DNA from: Nannocystis pusilla
GTDB lineage: Bacteria > Myxococcota_A > Polyangia > Nannocystales > Nannocystaceae
Length of the DNA: 64,000 nt
Direction of reading: 5' to 3'
Assembly (NCBI RefSeq): GCF_026626665.1
Contig: NZ_JAPNKE010000002.1
Location: 8,886,001 to 8,950,000 of the forward strand
Shown: piece by piece, positions 10,636-20,951 of the stretch
Numbering within the stretch: the first letter of the stretch is position 1
How the letters are laid out: every line of letters starts with the position of its first letter
Notes under the pieces: model-generated
The model's database searches: none
Seen by the model: the letters and a program-made list of their open reading frames with translations, nothing else
What the model was told of the DNA's origin: nothing
Made by a program: the position numbers and the translations under genes

Positions 10636-12060
10636 TCAGTTCGCGTCCCGCGAGGCGCCGACCAGGGCCGCGACCGCGTCGGCGTCGCGGGGGATGGCGG
10701 CCGTGAGGACGTCCGGGCTGGCCTCGGTGCACAGGACGTCGTCCTCGATCCGGATCCCGCGGACGTCGGCGTAGGCGGTCAGGCGCTCCCGGTCCAGATC
10801 GGCCTCGAAGGGGCCGCACAGGGCCCTGTCGCCGAGGATCGCCGGGACCAGGTAGAGCCCCGGCTCGATGGTGACGAGCATGCCGGGCGCCAGGTCGCGG
10901 TCGAGGCGGAGGTAGCAGGTGCCGAACTGGCCGCTGCGGGCCCGACCGGGGGCGTAGCCGGCGCGGTCGCCGAGATCTTCCATGTCGTGGACGTCGAGCC
11001 CGAGGAGATGCCCGACGCCGTGCGGGAAGAACAGGGCGTGCGCACCCCGCTCGACCAAACCCTCGGGCTCGCCGTGGAAGATCCCCAGGTCGACCAGGCC
11101 GCGGGCCAGAGTGAGGCAGGCGCGGAGGTGGATGTCGCGGTACCGGACCCCCGGACGCACCAGGGCCGTCGCGTCCTGGTTGGCCTGCAGCACCACGTCG
11201 TAGAGCGCCCGCTGGGTCGGGCTCCACGCGCCCGCGACCGGCCAGGTGCGAGTCACGTCGCTGGCCCAGCCGTGACAGTCGGCGCCGCAGTCGGCCAGCA
11301 GGAGATCGCCGGTCCGCAGCGGGTGATGACTGTGCTCGTTGTGCAACACCTCGCCGTGGACGGTGACGATGCTGCCGTAGGCCGGGGTCATGCCGCGGGC
11401 CGCGAACTCCGCCTCGATCGCGGCCCGCACGTCGCTCTCGTGCCGCCCCGGCCGCGTCGCCGCCATGCCCGCGAGGTGACCGGCGCGCGCGGCCTCCGCG
11501 GACTGCCGCAGCAGCTCGAGCGCCGGCGCATCATGTTGCAGGCGCAACGAGATCACCGCGTCGGCGAGCTCGGCGTCCTTGCCGGTGAGCGCGACGGCCC
11601 CGGCCTCGGACTCGTCGTGCGCGCCCCACGGCCGCCCGAGCAGCGAGGCCTGCCGCGCCCGCGTGCGCGGGTGGATCGCCGGCAGCGTGGCGACGCCGCG
11701 CAAGGAGTCGAGCGCGGTCCGCAGCTCGGCGAGCGGGCGGATCTTCCGCACCCCGGTGGCTGCCTGCAGCTCGTCCCAGGTGGCGCTCGGACCGATCCAC
11801 AATGGATCGTCCGGCGCTGGCGGCGCGGCGAAGATCTCCCACCCGTCCCCGCTGCCGACCAGCACCGCCCCCGGCCAGTGCACGCCGGTGAAGTAGAGGA
11901 AGTGGCTGTGCGCGCGGTACGGGTAGACGTTGGCCGCGTAGTTGCGCGGCACGAGGTCGCCGGCGAAGAAGATCGCGGGCTCGCCGGCGAGGGCGCGCGA
12001 CAGTCGCGAGCGACGAGAGGCGTAGACCGCGGCCGGCTGCGGCGGGACGAGGACGGACAT
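10636..12060 (-). CDS. pepP: Xaa-Pro aminopeptidase (aminopeptidase P family, M24B)
   Basis: 474 residues with the N-terminal creatinase-like domain (FFAGDLVPRNYAANVYPYRAHSHFLYFTG) and the C-terminal pita-bread domain. The five metal ligands of the M24 family can be placed: Asp in LLLADCGAD, Asp in ASDVTRTWP, His in FFPHGVGHLLGLDVHD, Glu in VTIEPGLYL and Glu in RIEDDVLC. The enzyme removes the N-terminal residue from peptides with Pro at position 2, using two Mn ions, in the cytoplasm. ATG at 12060 and length match E. coli PepP. It stands alone, 66 bases after the end of the next minus-strand gene, with no obvious operon partner. Confidence 0.93.
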   Translation of the reverse strand: MSVLVPPQPAAVYASRRSRLSRALAGEPAIFFAGDLVPRNYAANVYPYRAHSHFLYFTGVHWPGAVLVGSGDGWEIFAAPPAPDDPLWIGPSATWDELQAATGVRKIRPLAELRTALDSLRGVATLPAIHPRTRARQASLLGRPWGAHDESEAGAVALTGKDAELADAVISLRLQHDAPALELLRQSAEAARAGHLAGMAATRPGRHESDVRAAIEAEFAARGMTPAYGSIVTVHGEVLHNEHSHHPLRTGDLLLADCGADCHGWASDVTRTWPVAGAWSPTQRALYDVVLQANQDATALVRPGVRYRDIHLRACLTLARGLVDLGIFHGEPEGLVERGAHALFFPHGVGHLLGLDVHDMEDLGDRAGYAPGRARSGQFGTCYLRLDRDLAPGMLVTIEPGLYLVPAILGDRALCGPFEADLDRERLTAYADVRGIRIEDDVLCTEASPDVLTAAIPRDADAVAALVGASRDAN

Positions 12061-12126
12061 GCGCCGGAGCTTACCGCAGGTGGCAGAAGTTCATGAGGGC
12101 CGTCGGTGCGCGATGTGCGCGTGGCG

Positions 12127-13212
12127 TCACGGGCCGACGCGCTGGAGGTTTATCGTCACCACGGTGTCGAATGGCATGACCATCTCGAGGGCATAAACGC
12201 CGGCCTCGAGCTGCAATTCCTCATCGGCCTGCCGGAAGGTGCGAATCGACTGCTCCTCACAATCTCCGCAGCGAGTCATCACGACCTGAGAGCGCGGATA
12301 TTCCGTCGAGAGCGGCGGCACGTCGTAGGCGATCTCCAGGCGATAGGTCCCCCCGGTTCTTACCTCGATCGTCTGCTGCGCGGCGATGTCGAGGTCGTCC
12401 TCGCCCGCGCTGCCGTAGAAGTCGGGATCGTCGCACGAGGCGGCGCGCGTGAGGTGGAAGCGGTCTCCCACCGCGATGGCAGACTCCGGCTCGCAGACGT
12501 CGAGCTGATACTGACAGCGCGCCGGCCCCGACAGATACTCGGCCTCGAGCGCCTGGAAGCTCGCGCCGTAGATGCTCGCCATCAGCGCCTCGATCTCCGC
12601 GCGCGAGCGCCCGAGAGATCGCTGGAACACCTGCTTGAAGCGCTCCAGGCCGCGTGTGTCGACGAGGAATCGGACGAAGTAGGCGGCCGCGCCGTAGTCG
12701 ACCTCGGCGGGGATCCGGTCCAGCATGTCGCCCACGGGCGCGGGCGGCGGCGGCGTGGCGCGGTCGAGGGTCTGCGACAGCGACTCGGCGAGGCCCTCGT
12801 TGAAGAAGGGGGCGCTCTGACCCCAGAGCCGATCGATCACCGCATGACCGAGTTCGTGCCGCACCACCCCGAGCGTCCTCCGTCCCTCCAGGTCGAGATC
12901 TGCGAGATAGACAGTCTCTTCGGCGGCGACGTAACAAGACGACGACGCATACAAGTCGGCGCAAGGAGACTCGGTGCCGACAACCAGAACGGGCACGTTC
13001 AGATAAGCTGGTGCGGCAACTCCGAAGAAACTGAAAATACGCTCGATATAGCGATCGAGGTGCGGAATGCTTCCCGCGCAAACTTCCCGCGCGTCGTTCT
13101 CGAGCGAGAGCTCGACGTGCTGATCGTGGGATGCGCCGGGCTCGGGAGTGCAAGCGAGCACCCAGACAGCGATGAGCTGTAGCGCGAGAGAGGCGTGTCG
13201 GCGCTGGGTCAT
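12127..13212 (-). CDS. lipoprotein with HELGH zinc metalloprotease-like domain
   Basis: A signal peptide with lipobox (LQLIAVWVLAC) is followed by a domain with VRHELGHAVIDRLWG and, 13 residues on, FFNEGLAE. This HExxH plus downstream Asn-Glu-Gly-x-Ala-Glu arrangement is the gluzincin/peptidase-MA zinc site. The N-terminal part contains several Cys (SPCADLYASSSCYV), suggesting disulphides outside the cytoplasm. The C-terminal third is a beta-rich module ending TVVTINLQRV. ATG at 13212 overlaps the stop of the upstream L-domain gene (ATGA), so the two lipoproteins are translationally coupled. Protease activity is likely by motif; the substrate is unknown. Confidence 0.8.
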   Translation of the reverse strand: MTQRRHASLALQLIAVWVLACTPEPGASHDQHVELSLENDAREVCAGSIPHLDRYIERIFSFFGVAAPAYLNVPVLVVGTESPCADLYASSSCYVAAEETVYLADLDLEGRRTLGVVRHELGHAVIDRLWGQSAPFFNEGLAESLSQTLDRATPPPPAPVGDMLDRIPAEVDYGAAAYFVRFLVDTRGLERFKQVFQRSLGRSRAEIEALMASIYGASFQALEAEYLSGPARCQYQLDVCEPESAIAVGDRFHLTRAASCDDPDFYGSAGEDDLDIAAQQTIEVRTGGTYRLEIAYDVPPLSTEYPRSQVVMTRCGDCEEQSIRTFRQADEELQLEAGVYALEMVMPFDTVVTINLQRVGP

Positions 13213-14507
13213 ACGTTGCCACAATCTTCCGGGTCGATGACGCAGAGTTCGGTGCCGCGGCCGAGCCAGCCCATCGCCGCGTCGCAAATGCCGTCCTCCG
13301 GCCAGGGGCACGGGTCCAGTTCGGTGTCCTCGCCAAGGTTGTCGCCGACGCGGATTTCGGCCCCTACGGTGATGCGCGCGAGCAGTGAGTCGACCATGGA
13401 CGGTGGTAAAGATGCATTGCCATACAAGGAAAAATTTCCCGACACTTCGGCGAGCGCCGGAAACCACGCGTCCGAACCGGTGAAGGCCGCGTTGCGGACG
13501 ACCGCCAGGTCGCCGATGCGCGCCAGCGCGGAGAAGGCGACAAGCTCGGGCAGCGCCTCGTTTTCTTCCAGCGTCAGGCCGGCGAGCGATTCGACCGCGC
13601 CGAACCCCGTCACCGTCTGCAACGCGGGGTTGAGCGCGATGTGCAGACGACCGTCAGCGGCCAGCGCGGACGGGGCGCCGTCGATCCGCTCGAGGCCCGC
13701 GTTGTCCGTGATCGTGAGCCACGAAGTGCCGGGCGCGGTCCAGTGGATCTCCTCGAGGGCGTCGTTGTCTTCGATCAGCGCGGCTCTCACGGTTTCCAGG
13801 GCCGAGAACCCGTCCAGGGATTCGAGCGAGGCGTTGCTGACGAGCGAGAGGGTCTGGGCCGCTCGGAGCGCCGGCAGCTCGGCGGAGCGCAGGCTCGGGT
13901 TCTCTGTCACCAGGAGGTCGCCGCCGACCTCGCGGAGCGCGGGGAGCTCGAGGGCGAGCAGGCCGGCGTTGTGGGTGACGCGGAAGTCGCCCGCGATCTC
14001 GGTCAGTTCCGAAAGACCCTGGAGCTCGAGCAGCGACGGATTGAGGGTGATGAACGCCGTCTCGACGGCCGTCACGCCCTCGCCCAACTGCAGCTCGACC
14101 AGCGCCGGATTCTCCGCCACGTAGAGCCCTCCGGACAGGTCCTCGAGGACAGGGAAGCCACGCACGGCGGTGAGGGCGGGGTTGTGCGAGATCGAGAGCG
14201 AGCCGCCGATGCTCACCAGCGCCGGCCAGGCCGGCAGCTCCGCGAGCGCCGGGTTGTCGTGAACGATCAGGGAGCCCTCGATCGCCTCGACGCGCGCCAA
14301 CACCGTCAGTTCTTCCGGCGCTCGTCCCTGCACGACCAGATCGCCGCGCACGCAGAGGAGACCGGTGGGAGGCGATTGCCATAGTTGCGCGCCCTCGATG
14401 CAGGCAGCATCGTCGGGCGCGCAACCCACGAGGACGGCGACGCAGGAGCTCAGCGCCCATGTTGCCCGGTAGTGCGTCACGTGCCCGATCTCGCGTAGCA
14501 TAGTCAA
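13209..14507 (-). CDS. lipoprotein with receptor-L-domain-like/leucine-rich repeats
   Basis: After a lipoprotein signal (SSCVAVLVGC) the mature chain is built of about fourteen repeats of 20-25 residues with the pattern 'GxLxIxxNPALxxLxxLPALxxI' (for example IGGSLSISHNPALTAV and VGGDLLVTENPSLRSAEL). These solenoid repeats match the Recep_L/leucine-rich lipoproteins that Nannocystineae carry in many copies. A Cys-rich end (DPCPWPEDGICDAAMG...CVIDPEDCG) probably caps the solenoid. A protein-binding role at the cell surface is inferred. It is coupled to the downstream HELGH lipoprotein. The ATG at 14507 could also be the second Met, two codons later. Confidence 0.8.
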   Translation of the reverse strand: MTMLREIGHVTHYRATWALSSCVAVLVGCAPDDAACIEGAQLWQSPPTGLLCVRGDLVVQGRAPEELTVLARVEAIEGSLIVHDNPALAELPAWPALVSIGGSLSISHNPALTAVRGFPVLEDLSGGLYVAENPALVELQLGEGVTAVETAFITLNPSLLELQGLSELTEIAGDFRVTHNAGLLALELPALREVGGDLLVTENPSLRSAELPALRAAQTLSLVSNASLESLDGFSALETVRAALIEDNDALEEIHWTAPGTSWLTITDNAGLERIDGAPSALAADGRLHIALNPALQTVTGFGAVESLAGLTLEENEALPELVAFSALARIGDLAVVRNAAFTGSDAWFPALAEVSGNFSLYGNASLPPSMVDSLLARITVGAEIRVGDNLGEDTELDPCPWPEDGICDAAMGWLGRGTELCVIDPEDCGNV

Positions 14508-14594
14508 AAGGTCCCGTCCAATCGGGTTGCGCGCAAGTGACGCGCGCTCGGTCCGGCGCGCCCTCGCAGGTGCGACGGACCGGGCGAGTCCGCG

Positions 14595-16016
14595 TCAGCT
14601 CCCGGTGATACGCAGCCAGAGCGACATACCCTGCGACGACCAGTTGAGGTCGAGCTGGAGTTGCTGGCCGTTCCAGGTACCGCGGGCGCCGTCGACCACG
14701 ACCACCGCACCGTCGACGCCGGCGCTCAGCGGCATGCCGTCGAGGGTGACGCCGCCCGTCGAGACGGTGGCGAACAGATCGGCGTCGGAGAAGGTGACCA
14801 GCCCGGTCCGCTGATTCAGCTCACCGAGCACCGGCTGCAGCAGCCGGACCTCGAGGTCCGAGACGGCGAACGGCACCGAGGTCGTCGCCCCGTTCGCGTC
14901 CCTCGTGGTGTAGAGGCCGTGCACCTCGGCGGAGCCGGCGCGGATGTCGTTGAGCGAGACGTCGCAGACCAGGACCCCGGGCGGGCAAGCGGCGAGGGAG
15001 AAGTCGAGGACCCCGTTCAACTCGTTGGTGCTGGCCGAGCCGCCGCCGATCGTGAGCTCGGCGGATGCGGCGAAGGACAGCGGATCTTCCAGCCACATCG
15101 GGCCGCTGCCCGAGCACATCGTGAGGGGATGGGTGGCCTCGGTCGGGGTGAAGTTGTAGAGGTCGCCGCACGGGAACGTGGGGCTCCAGATCTTCGTCTC
15201 GCTGTTGTCGGCCTCGGTCTGGTGGCCCTGGTTCTTGAATACGCACAGCTCGTAGCAACTGTTCGCCGCGGTCTGCTCCGAGTCGGCGGTGACGCAATCC
15301 GGGACGAGCCCCGGAGGCATGCAGCGCTCCTGCTCCGTCGTCGGCGGGAAGGTGTCGGTCATCACCCCGCAGATCGTCGGGGAGCCGTTGCAGATCCAGA
15401 TGCCGGTGGACGGCGGCTCCTCGGGGCCGCCGGTCGGATCCGTCCCGCCCTCGCACCACTGCTCCAGCACCTCGTAGTCGTTCAGCCCGTTCTTGGCCGG
15501 GCACCACGACAGCTCGTTCCACGCGTCCTTGGGCATGTTGTCGTTGAGCCAGCCGGCCACCTGGTTGCCACACGCACGGCAGTCGTCGCACCCCGACATG
15601 AACCAGCCGTCGCGGATCTCCGGCACCGACTCGTCATCCTCGGTGTCGGGGTCGTCGGCCGCCGGGGCCGGCAGGTTGGCGCAGTCGACGACGCCCTGGA
15701 ACGGCGCTCCGGAGAGCTGCGGCTTGCCGTCGTAATCCGCCGGTGTGCCGCCCCACAGGTCGGCGCAGATCGACTCGCGCACGTAATGGCCGCGCGCGGA
15801 GCAGTCCCAGTCGTCCTGCGTGATGCAGACGAGCTGGTCACCCGAGACGTCGGGCGTGCATTCCACGACGTAGCCCGGCCACACGGGATCGGCGCCTCCG
15901 CCCGTCTCGCTGGGCGTGCTGGTGTCGGTCGACCCCACGCTGTCGCCGCAGCCCGCGAGCGTGCAGGCCAGGACGAGGATCGAGACGAGGGAACGATGGA
16001 TGATACGGGATTGCAT
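14595..16016 (-). CDS. Cys-rich secreted lipoprotein, unknown function
   Basis: Start chosen at ATG 16016, giving MQSRIIHRSLVSILVLACTLAGC, a clear lipoprotein signal; the open frame extends further 5' without a better start. The mature part opens with a Thr/Ser/Gly linker (STDTSTPSETGGGADP), then a Cys-rich region with CDDCRACGNQVAGW and many paired Cys. It ends with a beta-rich domain (about residues 330-470) of alternating hydrophobics (ELTIGGGSASTNELNGVLDFS). No family is recognised. The small gene 16019-16207 ends 2 bases upstream and is probably in the same transcript. Confidence 0.75.
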   Translation of the reverse strand: MQSRIIHRSLVSILVLACTLAGCGDSVGSTDTSTPSETGGGADPVWPGYVVECTPDVSGDQLVCITQDDWDCSARGHYVRESICADLWGGTPADYDGKPQLSGAPFQGVVDCANLPAPAADDPDTEDDESVPEIRDGWFMSGCDDCRACGNQVAGWLNDNMPKDAWNELSWCPAKNGLNDYEVLEQWCEGGTDPTGGPEEPPSTGIWICNGSPTICGVMTDTFPPTTEQERCMPPGLVPDCVTADSEQTAANSCYELCVFKNQGHQTEADNSETKIWSPTFPCGDLYNFTPTEATHPLTMCSGSGPMWLEDPLSFAASAELTIGGGSASTNELNGVLDFSLAACPPGVLVCDVSLNDIRAGSAEVHGLYTTRDANGATTSVPFAVSDLEVRLLQPVLGELNQRTGLVTFSDADLFATVSTGGVTLDGMPLSAGVDGAVVVVDGARGTWNGQQLQLDLNWSSQGMSLWLRITGS

Positions 16017-16018
16017 GA

Positions 16019-16207
16019 CTACGGGGCTCCTTCTACGATTCGGTCGCGGCGAGATAGCGTCTCGCCCGCGCTGCAGGTAAAGCACCCGTCGACCTCGTCT
16101 TCAACCCATTTCAGCGCACCCTCGATTGTGAGGACCAGGCTCAACTCGAGTTGGGGCACCGAGACCGGCGTTGGGAAGCGACCCCGGTCATGAAGATAGT
16201 CACTCAT
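16019..16207 (-). CDS. small hypothetical protein upstream of lipoprotein gene
   Basis: 62 residues from ATG 16207 (MSDYLHDRGRFPTPVSVPQ), with a plausible soluble composition and two Cys near the end (GCFTCSAGE). An in-frame ATG four codons earlier (16219) is an alternative. The stop lies just before the ATG of the lipoprotein gene, a typical operon spacing. No homologue is recognised. Support is amino-acid composition and position only. Confidence 0.45.
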   Translation of the reverse strand: MSDYLHDRGRFPTPVSVPQLELSLVLTIEGALKWVEDEVDGCFTCSAGETLSRRDRIVEGAP

Positions 16208-16254
16208 TGTCGTGAGCATTTACGCCGACCAGAGTTGGCAATGCACAATCCGAG

Positions 16255-17752
16255 TTGGAGGCCGCGCTGCAATGGTGTGTCCCACGATCTCGATGTCATG
16301 AGATAACTCTCGCCTTCCTCGCGCGGATTGGGCCTCTTCTCTTCGGCCGCGCGGGCCAGTACCCTCGCGCGCGTGGGCCAACCCCGGAACGGCGTCTGTT
16401 GTGGATCTTGATCGGCCTGGCGCTGCTGTCGCGCCTGGTCTGGGTGCTGTGGGTGCATCCGCCGGGGGAATACCTGTACAGCGACATGCGGCTGTACATG
16501 GAGCGGGCGGTGGCGCTGGCGGACAAGGGCATCCCGGCGCCGACGCGGACGCTGGCGTGGCAGGCCTACGGCACGCACATGCTGCTGGCGGCGCCGCTGC
16601 GGCTGTTCGGCACCGCGCCGCCGATGCTCTCGGGGGCGCTGCTGTGGGGCCTCCTCGGCGCCGCGTCGGTGCCGCTGGCGTACCTGCTGGCGTGCCGGGT
16701 GCTGCGCGAGCGCTGGCAGGCGCGCACGGCCGGGATCGCGGCGCTGCTGTGGTTCCCGAACCTGTCGACGACCGGCTTCTTCCTCTCGGAGACGCCGTTC
16801 TTGCGCGCAGCTGCTGTCGCTGTACTGGCTGGTGGTGTGCTTCCAGGAGGGTCGGCGCGCCTGGCCGGCGGGCGTGGCCTCGGCGATCGCGTTCATGCTG
16901 CGGCCGCAAGCGGCGGTGTTCTACGTGTTCGTGCTGCTGATCTGGCTGGTCAACGTGCGCCGGCTGCAGCACATCAAGTGGCACCACATCGTCGGCGTCG
17001 GCGCGCCGCTGGTGCTCGCGCTCGGCTTCAGCCTGTGGCGCTTCCACTACCACACCGGCTATTGGGGCGGGATCGCCGAGAACGCCAACATGAACCTCAC
17101 CGCCGGGCGGTGCCACAACATCAACACCCAGGCGTACCGCACCGAGCGCGAGTGGCGGACGGCCGAGCGCAAGGACGACCAGACCAATGGCCGGCGCGTG
17201 ACCCTGCCCGGCTTCCGCACGCTCAAGAACTGGGTGCCCGAGTGGTCGCCGCTGGCGCTGCGCCCGGCCCTCAAGGGCGACAGCATCCGCTTCGTCGGCT
17301 ACATCGGCGACCCGTTCATCCACAAGGACATCCGCGCCAAGTGCTACGCGGCCACCGGTCTCTTGGAGCAGGTGCGCTACAGCTTCGTCAACATGATGCT
17401 GCAGTGGTTCGTCGCCGGGCAGTGGCCCGAGACCAGCAAGGGCCACAAGCACACGCTGGTGGTCGCCGAGGTCTACCGCTACTTCTTCAACACGGTGGTG
17501 CTGCTGCCGTCGCTGGTCGGCGTCGGCCTGGCGCTGCGCGGGGTCCGGCGCGATCCGGCGCTGGCCGTGCTGGCGGCCTGCCTGGTGGGGGCCATGATCA
17601 TCGCCGCGATCTTCTTCGGCGACCCGCGCCTGCGCACGCCGTACGACCCGGTGTCGATCATCCTCGCGCTCTACGCGGTCGCCGTGGTCCTGCCGGCGTG
17701 GCGTGCGTGGCGGGCCCGGCGGGCCGGCGCCACGCCCTCGCCGGCGGCGTGA
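16255..17752 (+). CDS. GT-C family membrane glycosyltransferase-like protein (frameshifted)
   Basis: About 500 residues of alternating hydrophobic helices (LLWILIGLALLSRLVWVLW, LLWGLLGAASVPLAYLLA, FYVFVLLIWLVNV, and a last pair AVLAACLVGAMIIAAIFF and VSIILALYAVAVVLP). An early luminal loop contains YLYSDMRLYMERA; an Asp in this first loop is the catalytic position in GT-C (ArnT/PMT/dolichyl-phosphate-mannose-type) enzymes. Frames change at 16800-16812: ETPFL in the first, AQLLSLYWLVVCFQEG in the second. The start is uncertain because the first in-frame codon is TTG at 16255 and the transmembrane part begins near 16396. A lipid-linked sugar donor is expected, but the substrate is unknown. Confidence 0.7.
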
Positions 17753-17842
17753 AGGGCCGCTCACGGGCGCGGGCGAGCGGCCGCGGCGGTTTTCGCGGTG
17801 CCGCCGCGCGAGAGGTGTGTTACCCCTTGGCCGCGCCAAGCC

Positions 17843-17849
17843 CGGAGGA
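17843..17849 (+). promoter_or_regulatory. Shine-Dalgarno of fba
   Basis: CGGAGGA three bases before ATG 17853 is a strong ribosome-binding site and fixes the aldolase start, although the frame is open 150 bases further upstream. Confidence 0.75.
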
Positions 17850-17852
17850 ACC

Positions 17853-18887
<1,035 letters not shown>

Positions 18888-18926
18888 ACTCCACTCGACC
18901 CTCCACGAAAGCTGCACGAAACGATC

Positions 18927-19540
18927 ATGCGGGTACACGTCGACGCCGAGCGCCCGAACCCGCGCAAGCTGCAGCCCGCGGTCGACGCCCTGAAGAAGGG
19001 GCAGGTGATCGTCTACCCGACTGACACCGGGTACGCGTTCGGCTGCGCCATGTCGAGCCCCAAGGGCATCGCGGCGATCCGCAAGCTCAAGGGGCTCGAC
19101 GAGCGCTCGCACAAGCCGTTGACGATGATCGTGGCGGGGCTGACCGACGTCGGCCGCTTCGGCGTGCTCGGCAACACGCACTTCCGCCTGGTCCGCCGCC
19201 TGCTGCCGGGGCCGTACACCCTGGTGCTGGCGGCGACGTCCGAGGTGCCGAAGAGCATGCACAACCGCCACCACGAGGTCGGCCTGCGCGTGCCCGACCA
19301 CCTGGTGTGCCGCATGTTGATCGGCGAGCTCGGCGAGCCGCTGCTGACCGGCTCGGTCACGCCGGGCGAGGACGCGACGCCCGAGCTCGAGGACGCCGAG
19401 GAGCTCGAGAACCGCTACGCCCGCGAGGTGGCGGTGACGGTCGACGTCGGCCCGCAGTGGCCCGACCCGTCGACGGTGCTGCGGATGATCGGCGACGACA
19501 TCGAGGTGTTGCGCGAGGGCAAGGGGACTACCGTCCGTGA
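18927..19540 (+). CDS. Sua5/YciO/YrdC/YwlC family protein (3' indel)
   Basis: About 204 residues with the YrdC fold: KKGQVIVYPTDTGYAFGCAM, KPLTMIVAGL, LLPGPYTLVLAAT and VGLRVPDH. These match threonylcarbamoyl-AMP synthases and their YciO branch; sequence flow is closest to YciO, so a direct role in tRNA t6A is not certain. In the frame as given, the protein runs 160 bases into the next gene with Ala/Arg-rich nonsense. A one-base change in the G4 run at about 19518 gives ...LREGKGDYRP and a TGA at 19538-19540, overlapping the next gene's GTG (GTGA) as other pairs here do. That 3' end is therefore inferred. Confidence 0.85.
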
Positions 19541-20718
19541 GCGACGAGGCGGCGCCGCCGCGGCCGCGGGCGCGAATCGTGCTCGCCGACAACATGGACC
19601 TGCTGCCCGGCCTGCCGGCCGGCGGCTTCTCGCTCATCTACATCGACCCGCCGTTCAACACCGGCCAGACCCAGCGGCGGGCGCAGCTGCGGACCGTGCG
19701 TGACGCCGACGGCGACCGCACCGGCTTCAAGGGCCAGCGCTACCGCACGATCAAGCTCGGCGAGCGCCGCTACGCCGACGTCTTCGACGACTACCTCGAG
19801 TTCCTGTGGCCGCGGCTCGAGCAGGCGCACCGCTTGCTGGCGGCCGACGGCAGCTTCTTCCTGCACCTCGATTACCGCGAGGTGCACTACGCGAAGATCG
19901 CCTGCGACCAGATCTTCGGCCGCGAGTGCTTCATGAACGAGATCGTGTGGTCGTACGACTACGGCGGTCGCTCGAAGTCCCGCTGGTCGGCCAAGCACGA
20001 CAACATCCTGTGGTACGCCCGCGACCCCGCGCGCTACACGTTCCAGTACGAGGCGATCGATCGGATCCCCTACATGGCGCCGGGCCTCGTCGGGCCGGAG
20101 AAGGCCGCCCGCGGCAAGACCCCGACCGACGTGTGGTGGCAGACGATCGTCAGCCCGCAGGGGCGCGAGAAGACCGGCTACCCGACGCAGAAGCCGCTCA
20201 AGATCCTCGAGCGGATCGTGGTCGTCCACTCGCGCCCCGGCGACCTGCTGCTCGACTTCTTCGCCGGCAGCGGCAGCTTCGGCGAGGCGGCGCTGCGCCA
20301 CGGTCGCGACGTGGTGCTGGTCGATCAGAACCCCGAGGCGGTCGAGGTGATGCGCCGGCGGCTCGAGTTCGCGGCGCCGACGCTCGAGGCGCTCGGCTCG
20401 CTGGTGTTGTTGCAGCGCGAGACCGTCGCGGCGGCGCCGGACGAGGCACCGGCCACAGGGCCGCTCGCGGCCGAGTCGCCGACGGGGGAAGATCGGCCAG
20501 CGGCGGCGTCCCTGGAGCAGGACGCAGCGCCGGGCGACTCGCCGGAGGTCGAAGATCGGCCCGCGGCGTCACCGGAGTCGACGCGGCAAGACGCAGCGCC
20601 GGGCGAGTCGCTCGCGGACGAGGCGCCGCGCGAGGCCGAGGTGACGCTCGCGGCGGAGACGAGCGAAACGCCCGCGATCGTCGGCGAGGGCCCGGCGGCG
20701 GCCGAAGAGGTCGGTTGA
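19537..20718 (+). CDS. site-specific DNA-methyltransferase (adenine-N6 or cytosine-N4), orphan
   Basis: GTG start. The catalytic motif IV YIDPPFN (about residues 35-41) comes before the SAM-binding motif I LLDFFAGSGSFGEAA (about 227-240), the beta-class order. GYPTQKPLKILERIV just before motif I is typical of Mod/YhdJ-like enzymes. The central region EIVWSYDYGGRSKSRW also matches the family. The last 100 residues are low-complexity Ala/Glu/Pro (AAESPTGEDRP, QDAAPGE repeats), unusual for the family. No restriction endonuclease gene is adjacent, so it is an orphan enzyme that may have regulatory or protective roles. The start overlaps the YrdC-like gene as GTGA. Target sequence cannot be read. 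Confidence 0.9.
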   Translation: MSDEAAPPRPRARIVLADNMDLLPGLPAGGFSLIYIDPPFNTGQTQRRAQLRTVRDADGDRTGFKGQRYRTIKLGERRYADVFDDYLEFLWPRLEQAHRLLAADGSFFLHLDYREVHYAKIACDQIFGRECFMNEIVWSYDYGGRSKSRWSAKHDNILWYARDPARYTFQYEAIDRIPYMAPGLVGPEKAARGKTPTDVWWQTIVSPQGREKTGYPTQKPLKILERIVVVHSRPGDLLLDFFAGSGSFGEAALRHGRDVVLVDQNPEAVEVMRRRLEFAAPTLEALGSLVLLQRETVAAAPDEAPATGPLAAESPTGEDRPAAASLEQDAAPGDSPEVEDRPAASPESTRQDAAPGESLADEAPREAEVTLAAETSETPAIVGEGPAAAEEVG

Positions 20719-20766
20719 AACGTGTTTCTTTTACCCATGCGAACATTCGCGGCCGAGCGCGGCAAG

Positions 20767-20783
20767 ATGTCCAAGGGACATGT
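20767..20783. repeat. interspersed palindrome copy (intergenic)
   Basis: ATGTCCAAGGGACATGT lies in the spacer between the DNA methyltransferase and the ferritin-like lipoprotein gene. Arms ATGTCC and GGACAT are perfectly complementary around AAG. It is one of the cleanest intergenic copies. Confidence 0.65.
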
Positions 20784-20951
20784 GCGCGTAATTGCGCGGA
20801 CTGTCGACCGCGGCGATCGACCGCGGCCGGCGCGTCGCATGGTGTGATTGCCGGAGGTGCGAGCGAGGGCGGTCGGTCACGACATCCGTGTCGTGCCGTG
20901 AATCGCATGAGCCCGGTGGCGTGGTCGGCACGGCTTGGCTAGGTTTCCCCC

